From Campylobacter avium LMG 24591 (GTDB lineage Bacteria > Campylobacterota > Campylobacteria > Campylobacterales > Campylobacteraceae), in assembly GCF_002238335.1 (NCBI RefSeq), contig NZ_CP022347.1:248001-312000 (forward strand): 64,000 nt of DNA. Reading direction: 5' to 3'. The notes under the pieces are model-generated. The model was not told the DNA's origin and did no database searches. It saw only the letters and a list, made by a program, of their open reading frames with translations. Made by a program: the position numbers and the translations under genes. Positions 46,692-55,454 of the stretch are shown here, in pieces (within the stretch, counting starts at the first letter, position 1; the number at the start of each line of letters is the position of its first letter).

Positions 46692-48884
46692 TCAAAGCTT
46701 ATCCCTTTTTCTCCTCCACTCTTTATATACTTTACTTACTCTAAATAAAAAAGTAAAAGGGTGTTTTACAAGGGTATTTCCTAGTTTATAAGTTAGATAG
46801 TTTTTTATCTTTAAGGCTTCTTTATAATCAGAGTAGTAGTTATGTAAAGGCTCAGGTCTTATACTAGCATTAGAATAAGCCAGTAAGTGATTTAAAAGTC
46901 TTGAAAGTAGATGAGCCATATAAATAAAAATTAAGCTTAAAGGTAAGAGTAAAATTTTAGCTTTATTCTTTTTTACAGACATAAGCTCTTGTCCTAGTTT
47001 ATATGATAAATGGCTTTGAATTTGGTTTTTTGCTCCTGCTTTGTAAGGATTAGCTAAGGCTTTATATAAAATTTCCTCATAAAAAGGAGTTTTTCTAGCG
47101 TAGCTCCACCAAATGTCAGCTTTTTCTATATAGGGTAAATTCCAAGGCTTTGCAGGACCTGCATAATGCACTATAAAGGCTTCTTTTCTTATGTTTTCAT
47201 ACTCTTTTATCTCTTCTTGGCTTAAAGTTTCACTCAGTATAAAAGGATTATGCTTTACTAAGCTTTCTTGTATGTTAAGATCAAAATTAAAGCGATTATC
47301 TATATATAAAACCTTATTTTTAAGGGTATAGTTTAAAACACACTGATCTACAATCTTAGGTTTTTTTACGACATTTTGTAGATTATAAATTAAAAGCTTT
47401 GAAATATTTTCCTTTCTAAGCTTTTCAAGATTTAAAAGCAAAATTCCAGCTTGAAAATATGGAGTGTCTTCATCTAGTTTTAAGCTCTTGCTAAGATAAG
47501 ACTTCATCTTTTTATCTTTAGCACTTATTATCTTTATGTATATGTCTTTAGTAGCCGCTAAGAACTTATCTTTTAAGTCTATTTTAAAAAGTTCGTATAT
47601 ATCTTTTTTGACAATTATATCGCTATCTAAATATAAAGCTTTTTTATAATTTTTTAAAATATCAGCTAGAAAAAACCTGTAGTAAGTAGCAGTAGAGTAA
47701 TGCCCACCAACCTTAAATAAATCATTATAATTATGTGTGTATAACTGGATATTTATAAATCTTAAGGAAAAATTACTCCTACGACACTGAAGCTTTAATC
47801 TAGACTTATAAGTTTCGTTAATGTCATCATCAAGTATTATGATGTCATAATTTCTTTCATTACTGGAATTTTCTATAATGGACTGCAGTGTTACGCTTAG
47901 ATAATCAGCGTAGTTGTTATCACAAGCAAAGACAAGGGCTATATTATCCTTTTCAAAGGCTGGGTAAAGCTCTTTTTCTAGGTCTGTATTTAGCAAAAGT
48001 GCTATTGGAAGTTCTTTTATATCTTTGCCTTGCTTTTTTAAAAGCTCGTAGTAAAAGCCAGTGATACTTTCTGATAAAAATCCTATGGCTCTTTGAAATT
48101 GAGTATTTCTAGCTGTATAGTCTATCTTTTCGTGTAGCTTAAAGCATATATCAAAGATAAATTCGCAGTATTTAAAGAAGAGTTCTTTTTTCATTATAAA
48201 CATATTTGCAAAATACGCCTTATGCCCATTTGCATAATCCTCAAAGAGGGCAAAATTTTCTTTTAAATTTGAGTTTATAAAATCAGATAAAAGATCAAAA
48301 TCCTTATCTATGTGGCTTATATAGTTTTTATACTGCTCCTCTACACTTTCAGCAAAAGAAGCGTGATGAGCCACCATAATGTCATTGTTTGCAAGAAGCT
48401 TATAAAGTCTTTCTTTGTAGTTTGCAGTGTGATTGTAATAGTATTTATTATAGCCTGAAAATATAAGCCACTTAGGCTCAAACTTAGGATTCTCATCAAA
48501 CACAAACTGCCTTCTATAATGCATAAAGCCTATATAATCAGGATTGCCTAATTTATCATAATTTTTCCAAGCCCAATATATACCTGTTAATTCACAAAAA
48601 TATCTATTAAGATGAGAGATATTATCTCCTGTATCATCTCCTATCATATTTTCACACATCCATTCATAATCTTCTTGTGATAATTTTCCATCCTTAGAAG
48701 CCTCAGTAGCTAAAGCTCTACCTAAATGTATAGGAGTAAGAATTTCATCCTTAAGTAAGACTGCAGGTTTATGATAGCCTACTAATATTTTTATAGAAGG
48801 TTTATTATCTTTTTCTTCTTTTATATTATTTAAATTTTTATCATCAAAACTGCTATCCATAGACTTTAAGCTTTCTTCTTGCAT
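46692..48884 (-). CDS. DUF4422-GT8 glycosyltransferase with YKLG tail
   Basis: 730 residues. Residues about 28-290 are a DUF4422 domain (ILVGYHKPAVLLKDEI, ELTGIYWAWKNYDKLG, DYIGFMHYRRQF), found in capsular polysaccharide transferases. Residues about 305-600 are GT8, with ALYLDSDIIVKKD near 421 and AGPAKPWNLPYIEKADIWWS near 575. The tail has SHLSYKLGQELM near 625 and YLTYKLGNTLV near 698. The first 130 residues are identical to those of the divergent gene at 49584, because both lie in an inverted repeat. It heads the long minus-strand unit running to the toxin-antitoxin pair. Confidence 0.85.
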   Translation of the reverse strand: MQEESLKSMDSSFDDKNLNNIKEEKDNKPSIKILVGYHKPAVLLKDEILTPIHLGRALATEASKDGKLSQEDYEWMCENMIGDDTGDNISHLNRYFCELTGIYWAWKNYDKLGNPDYIGFMHYRRQFVFDENPKFEPKWLIFSGYNKYYYNHTANYKERLYKLLANNDIMVAHHASFAESVEEQYKNYISHIDKDFDLLSDFINSNLKENFALFEDYANGHKAYFANMFIMKKELFFKYCEFIFDICFKLHEKIDYTARNTQFQRAIGFLSESITGFYYELLKKQGKDIKELPIALLLNTDLEKELYPAFEKDNIALVFACDNNYADYLSVTLQSIIENSSNERNYDIIILDDDINETYKSRLKLQCRRSNFSLRFINIQLYTHNYNDLFKVGGHYSTATYYRFFLADILKNYKKALYLDSDIIVKKDIYELFKIDLKDKFLAATKDIYIKIISAKDKKMKSYLSKSLKLDEDTPYFQAGILLLNLEKLRKENISKLLIYNLQNVVKKPKIVDQCVLNYTLKNKVLYIDNRFNFDLNIQESLVKHNPFILSETLSQEEIKEYENIRKEAFIVHYAGPAKPWNLPYIEKADIWWSYARKTPFYEEILYKALANPYKAGAKNQIQSHLSYKLGQELMSVKKNKAKILLLPLSLIFIYMAHLLSRLLNHLLAYSNASIRPEPLHNYYSDYKEALKIKNYLTYKLGNTLVKHPFTFLFRVSKVYKEWRRKRDKL

Positions 48885-49082
48885 TTAGATAAATCCTTTC
48901 GTTTTTCTTTTTCTTAAATTCATAGAAAATGTTTTTCTTTTTATTTTTTTAAGTTTTTAAATACTTTTTATATTTCTTTCTTTAAAAGCTTTCAAACATT
49001 TAAATTCAAGGCTTTTGATTTTATTTTTCAATTTTTTCATTTTGTATTGAAAATGGCTGTTTTCAAACTTTTTTATTTTATG
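48493..49082 (-). repeat. about 590-bp inverted repeat, left arm
   Basis: The reverse complement of 49388-49975 apart from a few differences in the leader, including a net 2-base offset. It covers 130 codons of the 46692 gene, its ribosome-binding site and its leader, including one hairpin element. Confidence 0.85.
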
Positions 49083-49140
49083 TATTTTTAAGAATTTGCA
49101 TTTTTAAGAAGTTCTTTTAAAAGGATTAAGATTTAAATTT
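49031..49140. repeat. 110-bp direct repeat, copy 2 (partner 19029-19138)
   Basis: Same orientation as copy 1. The second matched block with a T15 run (49237-49251) lies at about 49192-49276. Confidence 0.8.
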
Positions 49141-49387
49141 CTATTTATATAAAGACTTAAAAAGACTTAAATTTTTTATCTTTAAAATATCTTTTAAAGC
49201 TTGATATTTACAGACTTAACAATACTTTAAAACTTGTTTTTTTTTTTTTTTGAATTTTGGGTTAGAAATTGGGAAATTTTTTAAATAATTTTTATAAAAA
49301 TTAAAATCCACAGAAAGCTAATTATTTAAATTTGCTACTACTAAAAACCTAGCTTACTACATCTAATTTTAACAATCCTTAAACGAA
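49083..49387. other. 305-bp spacer between the arms; candidate shared promoter region
   Basis: Non-coding and very AT-rich. Together with the leaders it forms the 699-bp gap between divergent genes (48885-49583). Possible -10-like sequences occur on both strands, but none is clean. Inversion between the arms would flip this spacer only. Confidence 0.5.
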
Positions 49388-49975
49388 CATAAAATAAAAA
49401 AGTTTGAAAACAGCCATTTTCAATACAAAATGAAAAAATTGAAAAATAAAATCAAAAGCCTTGAATTTAAATGTTTGAAAGCTTTTAAAGAAAGAAATAT
49501 AAAAAGTATTTAAAAACTTAAAAAAATAAAAAGAAAAACATTTTCTATGATTTAAGAAAACAAAAACGAAAGGATTTATCTAAATGCAAGAAGAAAGCTT
49601 AAAGTCTATGGATAGCAGTTTTGATGATAAAAATTTAAATAATATAAAAGAAGAAAAAGATAATAAACCTTCTATAAAAATATTAGTAGGCTATCATAAA
49701 CCTGCAGTCTTACTTAAGGATGAAATTCTTACTCCTATACATTTAGGTAGAGCTTTAGCTACTGAGGCTTCTAAGGATGGAAAATTATCACAAGAAGATT
49801 ATGAATGGATGTGTGAAAATATGATAGGAGATGATACAGGAGATAATATCTCTCATCTTAATAGATATTTTTGTGAATTAACAGGTATATATTGGGCTTG
49901 GAAAAATTATGATAAATTAGGAAATCCTGATTATATAGGTTTTATGCATTATAGACGCCAGTTTGTGTTTGATGA
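49388..49975 (+). repeat. about 588-bp inverted repeat, right arm
   Basis: Partner of 48493-49082. The match ends inside the coding region at TTTGATGA (49968-49975), after which the two proteins diverge. Confidence 0.85.
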
Positions 49976-52900
49976 TGAAAAATATTTCAATGAAAATAGA
50001 CAGTTCGCATACAATCATATATTATCCATTAAAGAAAAATTAAAATTTGACAACAAGTTTTTAGCTTACGATTTGATTATCCCATATAGCGAAAATGTGG
50101 TCTCAAGGGGATATAAAAACGTAAGAGATCAATTTTATAAATCACCGCATCATAATATTAAAGATTTAGAACTGGCTATTGATTATATAGAGCACAAATA
50201 CTCTCAAATGTCCTACGCATTAAAAACATACTTTTATGGCTCTTGTGGATATTTTTATAATATGTTTGTGCTCAAAAAAAATTTGTTTTTCAAATACTGT
50301 GAATTTATATTTGAGCTTGGATTTGAACTACAAAATTTAATCAAAGATGAAAGAAGCATAGCATTTGTTTTAGAAAGGATAAGTGGTTTTTATTTTTATT
50401 ATATAAGCTTATATAATCATATTAAATTTTATGAACTTCCTGTTGCTTATATTGAAAATACAGATTTTATAGAGCCAATATATGAAGATCCTTACGTCCC
50501 GATAGTTTTTTGCACTGATGATAATTATACTTTATATACTTGTGTTGCCATTAGGTCTATTGCTAAAAATATTGATAAGAAATACAAGATTGATATTGTT
50601 ATTATCTATGATGAATTATCTCAAAAAAGCATAAACACTCTTTTATCTCTTAAAAATGATACACTTTCGCTTAGATTATGTAAGTTTAAGGCTCAAGAGG
50701 ATTTTTTTATACACGGTCATTTTAGCAAATTAAGTTATTATAGATTTTTTCTAGCATACATAATGCAAAATTATCAAAAAGTCATCTATTTAGATTCTGA
50801 TATTATTGCAAATTTTGATATATCCAAATTATATGAGAAGGTTAATTTTGATGGCGAGTTAGTAGCTGCTGCTAAGGCTCTTGGTGTTATATATCGCTAT
50901 GATATAAATCCATTTTTAAAAGAATTAAATTGTTCTTTACAAGATTACTGGGATAAAATTCTAAAAATATCAAATTTTGAAAATTATTTTAATGCTGGTG
51001 TTTTGATTTTTAATATACCTCAAATTTTAAAAGAAGACACTGTAACAAAATTTTTACAAGCAACAAAACTTATCAAAAGTCCACTTGGAGTAGATCAGGA
51101 TATTTTAAATAGTGTATTAGATGAAAGAGTTAAATTTATAGGAAATGAGTTTAATTTTACACGAGAACCGCTTAGTATAGAATTGGACTTAGAAAATCAC
51201 TTAAGTCAGAAACTTTTTAATCAATATATTTATGCAAAAAATAATTTCAAACTTATTCATTATGCAGACAAATTAAAACCCTGGCATTTTCCATCCTTGC
51301 CAAATGCAGATTTATGGTGGAATTATGCTAAAAATGATGATAATTATGAAAAGCTACTTTACGAGATGATGATTAAAAATCCTCATTACACTCAAATTCC
51401 ACAGCAATGCTTAAGGGAAAAAGATGAGCTAAATTTAACTCTTAAAAAAGGCAGTAGAAATATAAATGTAGTTTATATTTGCGATGTAAATTCTATAAAA
51501 AAATGTGCAGTTTCTATGCTATCTGTCCTGCTTAATAAGGATGAAAAAGACTTTATAAGCTTTTATTTTATATATGATGAAAGTTTTTGCGAGTATGATC
51601 TAAAAATTTTAGATTTTTTAAATACAAACTCATCTAGCATTTCCTTTATAGAGGTTTCATCTTGTGATTTTTCTAGCTATAAAAACACAACACAAAGAAA
51701 GGAAATGCCTTTAAATGCGTATTATAGACTGCACATACCTTGGCTTATAGATGATGAAAAGGCTATATACATAGACTATGATACTGTTGTTTTGCAGAGT
51801 TTGTGGGAATTATTTGATTTAGATATAAAAGATTATTATTTAGCTGCAGTAGATGATGCTTGGAAATATGGCAGATATAGACAGATGTGCCATATACAAA
51901 GCGAGTCAAGGCATTATAATTCTGGCATAATGCTAATAAATTGCTTTAAATGGAAAAGAGAAAGGATAAAAGATAAATTCTATGAGTTTGCAAAAAATCA
52001 CAACGAAGTCTTTGTTCTAGCCGATCAGTTTTTAATCAATACTATATTAAATAAGAATATATATTATCTTGACTTATCTTGGAATTTGCAACTTGCTAGG
52101 AAAGAATTTAATGAAAGATTAGAATTTGATGATCTCAATGAGCTTGAGAGGGCTACAAAAAATCCTAAAATAGTTCATTATAACTTTGGAAAGCCTTGGC
52201 AATTAAATGTATGTTTTAATCCTTTGATATCTTTGTGGTGGAAAACAGCAAGAAAACTACCATTTTATGAAGATGTGTTAAAAGATAGCATTTTAACTAG
52301 CATGCAAAGACCGATTGATATAAATAAAGGAAATGGTGGAATTAGTGCGGTAGCTAGAGTGAAAAATCAGCTTTCTTACAGGATAGGAAAACTCTTAATA
52401 GAAGCTTATAAAAGTCCTCTTAAGATTTTAAGCCTCGCATTTGAGTTTAAAAAAGCTTTAAAAGAATTTAGACAGTATCAAAAAGAGCATAAGTACTTTT
52501 TACCTTTAAGTGCTTATTCTGATTATAACGAAGGTTTAAAGGTTCAAAAACATCTTTCTTATAGGATAGGCAAGGTTTTAGTTGTAGATTTTAAAAAACA
52601 TAAAAATCCTTTAAAACTAATCTCGTCTATAAAAAAAGAGGCAAGGGAATTTAAAAAAGAAAATAAGGCAAAGAATTCTCAAGTTTGCTTAAAAAACACA
52701 ACAAAAGATACAAATTCAGCAAAAACAAAGTCTGTCAATGCTAACAAAAGACTTGCAAATTTAGAAGATGATGAGAATTTTTGCATACAAAGACACAAGG
52801 AGATTTTTAAATATACTCCAAATTTTAAGATAGCAAGAACCTTTAATGAAAAGATTATAGCCAGAATGCTTTATGACAGATCTAGCATTTATACAGTTTT

Positions 52901-53717
52901 AGCAGACAAGCTAAAGGTAAGGCTTTTTGTGAACGCTAGACTTGAGAAAAATTTTTCTTTTAAAGAATTTTTCCAAGAGGGTTCTTTTATATTTAAGCCT
53001 ATAGATGAGCTAAAAGAGAAGCTATTTTTAAGCAATAAATGTCCTCATTTGCCAAGATTATACGCTATTTATAAAAATGTTTATGATATAGATTTTAGCG
53101 AGTTGCCAAACAGCTTTGTGCTAAAGACCAATCACGACAGCGGAGGAGTTGTGGTTGTTGAGGATAAAAAGAAATTTTTAAGATCAGCTAGTGAATTTTC
53201 CTCTGCCATGCAAAAACTTAAAAGACATTTGCAAAGAAATTATTATGATGTGTTTAGAGAGTGGCAATACCTCGATATAGAACCTTTTGTATTTGCCGAA
53301 GAGCTGCTTTTAGGAGAAAATCAAAAACCGGCAGATACCTATAAATTTCACATCTTTGATAAGGAAAATATAAAAAATAACTATATACAAGTAACTACAG
53401 ACCGCTTTGATGACTATCAAAGGGCTATGCTTGATTATTCTTTTAAGCTAGCTGATTTTGGGATAAATTATGATAACTCTAAGGTCAAAAAGATGCCTAA
53501 AAAACCAAAACTCTTAGATGAGATGTTTGAGTTTTGCTTCAAGCTAGCTTATGACTTTGACTATGTTAGAGTTGATTTGTATACCTTAGAGGATAAAATT
53601 TACTTTGGCGAGCTTACCTTTACTCCTGGGGCAGCAGGAGAGCACATAATACCAAAAGAATGGGATAAAAAGCTCGGCGACTTATGGAAAGTAAAAAGGC
53701 TAAGTGATGAGAGCTAA
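49584..53717 (+). CDS. four-domain protein: DUF4422, two GT8 domains, YRIG module and TupA-like ATP-grasp amidoligase
   Basis: 1377 residues, the largest surface gene here. Order: DUF4422 (about 28-290); GT8-1 (305-592; VIYLDSDIIANFD near 403); GT8-2 (626-900; AIYIDYDTVVLQS near 729); a module with QLSYRIGKLL near 929 and HLSYRIGKVLV near 990; then an ATP-grasp domain (about 1065-1377; NSFVLKTNHDSGGVVVVED, FGELTFTPGAAGEHI). In C. jejuni a capsule transferase, Cj1438 as I recall, hides a similar ATP-grasp domain that joins ethanolamine or serinol to glucuronate. An aminotransferase and a phosphatase follow here as they neighbour it there. I infer amidation of a uronic acid. Confidence 0.82.
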   Translation: MQEESLKSMDSSFDDKNLNNIKEEKDNKPSIKILVGYHKPAVLLKDEILTPIHLGRALATEASKDGKLSQEDYEWMCENMIGDDTGDNISHLNRYFCELTGIYWAWKNYDKLGNPDYIGFMHYRRQFVFDDEKYFNENRQFAYNHILSIKEKLKFDNKFLAYDLIIPYSENVVSRGYKNVRDQFYKSPHHNIKDLELAIDYIEHKYSQMSYALKTYFYGSCGYFYNMFVLKKNLFFKYCEFIFELGFELQNLIKDERSIAFVLERISGFYFYYISLYNHIKFYELPVAYIENTDFIEPIYEDPYVPIVFCTDDNYTLYTCVAIRSIAKNIDKKYKIDIVIIYDELSQKSINTLLSLKNDTLSLRLCKFKAQEDFFIHGHFSKLSYYRFFLAYIMQNYQKVIYLDSDIIANFDISKLYEKVNFDGELVAAAKALGVIYRYDINPFLKELNCSLQDYWDKILKISNFENYFNAGVLIFNIPQILKEDTVTKFLQATKLIKSPLGVDQDILNSVLDERVKFIGNEFNFTREPLSIELDLENHLSQKLFNQYIYAKNNFKLIHYADKLKPWHFPSLPNADLWWNYAKNDDNYEKLLYEMMIKNPHYTQIPQQCLREKDELNLTLKKGSRNINVVYICDVNSIKKCAVSMLSVLLNKDEKDFISFYFIYDESFCEYDLKILDFLNTNSSSISFIEVSSCDFSSYKNTTQRKEMPLNAYYRLHIPWLIDDEKAIYIDYDTVVLQSLWELFDLDIKDYYLAAVDDAWKYGRYRQMCHIQSESRHYNSGIMLINCFKWKRERIKDKFYEFAKNHNEVFVLADQFLINTILNKNIYYLDLSWNLQLARKEFNERLEFDDLNELERATKNPKIVHYNFGKPWQLNVCFNPLISLWWKTARKLPFYEDVLKDSILTSMQRPIDINKGNGGISAVARVKNQLSYRIGKLLIEAYKSPLKILSLAFEFKKALKEFRQYQKEHKYFLPLSAYSDYNEGLKVQKHLSYRIGKVLVVDFKKHKNPLKLISSIKKEAREFKKENKAKNSQVCLKNTTKDTNSAKTKSVNANKRLANLEDDENFCIQRHKEIFKYTPNFKIARTFNEKIIARMLYDRSSIYTVLADKLKVRLFVNARLEKNFSFKEFFQEGSFIFKPIDELKEKLFLSNKCPHLPRLYAIYKNVYDIDFSELPNSFVLKTNHDSGGVVVVEDKKKFLRSASEFSSAMQKLKRHLQRNYYDVFREWQYLDIEPFVFAEELLLGENQKPADTYKFHIFDKENIKNNYIQVTTDRFDDYQRAMLDYSFKLADFGINYDNSKVKKMPKKPKLLDEMFEFCFKLAYDFDYVRVDLYTLEDKIYFGELTFTPGAAGEHIIPKEWDKKLGDLWKVKRLSDES

Positions 53718-54813
53718 TAAAAATATACAGCTCTTAAAGCCCTATGTTTCCATACCACATAAGGTTTGGAATTTAGAAGATACGGAAAATGCTTTGAAGC
53801 TGGATTGGAATGAAGCTACTGTGCCTCCATCTGCTTTAGTCTTTGAAAAAGTTAATGAATTTTTACAAAACTCACAGGTAAATTGGTATCCAAATACGAA
53901 AAATACCAAGCTTTTAAAAGCGCTGGCTGCCTATACAAAGCAAAGCGATGATTGTGTTGAAATTTTTGCAGGCTCTGATGCAGCACACGAACTTATCATA
54001 GATGTATTTTTAGATAAAGATGAGATTATAGGTATAGTAGCTCCTACTTATGATAATTTTAGAGCACGAGCAAATGGTGTTGGTATAAAAACACTAAATT
54101 TTTTACTTGATGAAAATTTTAATATAGATTTTTCTGCCTTAAGTGAGTTTATTTTAAAACATAAAATAAAACTTTTATATATTTGCAATCCAAACAACCC
54201 CACAGGAGTGCTATACGACAAAGAAAAATTAAAAAATTTAATTTTAAGTCATATGGATACTATGTTTTTAGTTGATGAGGCTTATTATGAATTTGCCAAT
54301 GAAAGTCTTTGCGAGCTTTGTAAATCTTGCAAGAACTTAATAATCACAAGAACCTTTTCAAAAGCATTTGCTCTTGCTAGCTTTAGGATAGGCTATATAG
54401 TGTCTCATAGCGAGAATATAGAATATATCAACAAACTTAGAAATCCTAAAAGCGTTTCAGCTCTTTCTCAAGTAGCTGCCTTAGCTGCTTTAAAGGACTT
54501 AGATTATATGAGGGCTTATGTAATAGAAGTGAGTTGTGCTAGAGATGAGTTTCTAAATTTTATTTTTTCTCGCAGCAAGCAAGAAGGTTTATACAAGTCT
54601 TATGCTAACTTTGTATTAATAAGGGCTGAAAATATCGCGGAGCTTGTTAAATTCTTACAAGATAGTCACATCTACATAAGAGATTACACTCATATTATAC
54701 AAAATGCAGCAAGGGTTAGTATAGGCACAAGGGAACAAATGCAAAAACTTATTCTTGAGATAGAGGATTTTATAAGGCTAAATGGGGCTTCAAGTGAAAT
54801 ATTTTATCTTTAA
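53707..54813 (+). CDS. HisC-like PLP aminotransferase (serinol-phosphate type candidate)
   Basis: 368 residues of fold-type I. CNPNNPTGVLY and LVDEAYYEF bind the cofactor. The PLP lysine is in TRTFSKAFALASFRIGY, and RVSIGTREQM holds the carboxylate/phosphate Arg. The family includes histidinol-phosphate aminotransferase, but the setting points to a capsule enzyme like the C. jejuni transaminase that makes serinol phosphate from dihydroxyacetone phosphate. The ATG at 53707 has AAGG seven bases before it and overlaps the end of the amidoligase gene; the GTG at 53704 is less likely. The substrate is inferred from context only. Confidence 0.8.
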   Translation: MRANKNIQLLKPYVSIPHKVWNLEDTENALKLDWNEATVPPSALVFEKVNEFLQNSQVNWYPNTKNTKLLKALAAYTKQSDDCVEIFAGSDAAHELIIDVFLDKDEIIGIVAPTYDNFRARANGVGIKTLNFLLDENFNIDFSALSEFILKHKIKLLYICNPNNPTGVLYDKEKLKNLILSHMDTMFLVDEAYYEFANESLCELCKSCKNLIITRTFSKAFALASFRIGYIVSHSENIEYINKLRNPKSVSALSQVAALAALKDLDYMRAYVIEVSCARDEFLNFIFSRSKQEGLYKSYANFVLIRAENIAELVKFLQDSHIYIRDYTHIIQNAARVSIGTREQMQKLILEIEDFIRLNGASSEIFYL

Positions 54814-54827
54814 AACGAGGAGGTTTA

Positions 54828-55454
54828 ATGTCTAAAAAAATATTAGCTTTATTTGATTTTTGTGAAACTTTAATAAATTTTCAAAGCCTTGATAGATACT
54901 TGCAACTAGCTGCTTTGGAAAATGTGCATTGCAATGAAGCTGAAAATATAGCTAGAAGGCAAAGTTTTGCAAATGCAAATATGCCTTATCCTAGATACGA
55001 AGCTCTTATAGATTTTGATATACAAAAAGCCACAAGCTTGGCAAAGAACTTTGTATTTGGCGATATACTAGCAGGAATTAATCAAAGAGTGCTTGATAAG
55101 CTATTTTTTCATCAAGATAGAGGCGATGAGATAGTTATAGTTTCTGGCGGACTTAGTATCTACATAAATGAATTTGCAAAAATTTATGGAGTAACAAATA
55201 TCGTAGCTGTAGATCTAGAAGTAGTTTCTAATAAACTAACAGGAAATATAGACGGCATCCACACCATGCAGGAAAGAAAGCTTTATAAATTAGCTCAAAC
55301 TTTTGATTTAAATGAATATGACTTGAAAGATTCTTATGTCTATAGTGATTGTGTCAGCGATATACCGCTCTTATCTTTAGTCGGAAATGCAAGAGTTGTC
55401 AGTTGTGGCAAAGATTTGAAATGGGCTAAAATCTTGAGATTTGAGATACTATGA
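54828..55454 (+). CDS. HAD-family phosphatase (subclass IB-like)
   Basis: 208 residues. LFDFCETLINF is motif I with the nucleophile Asp, but the usual second Asp (DxD) is Cys. VIVSGG is motif II, and YVYSDCVSDIPLLSLVG is motif III/IV, where the usual GDS..D appears as SDC..D. It would dephosphorylate a small metabolite, probably the aminotransferase product, before ligation to a uronic acid. GAGGAGG just before the ATG is the strongest Shine-Dalgarno of the region. It overlaps the next gene by four bases. Confidence 0.78.
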   Translation: MSKKILALFDFCETLINFQSLDRYLQLAALENVHCNEAENIARRQSFANANMPYPRYEALIDFDIQKATSLAKNFVFGDILAGINQRVLDKLFFHQDRGDEIVIVSGGLSIYINEFAKIYGVTNIVAVDLEVVSNKLTGNIDGIHTMQERKLYKLAQTFDLNEYDLKDSYVYSDCVSDIPLLSLVGNARVVSCGKDLKWAKILRFEIL

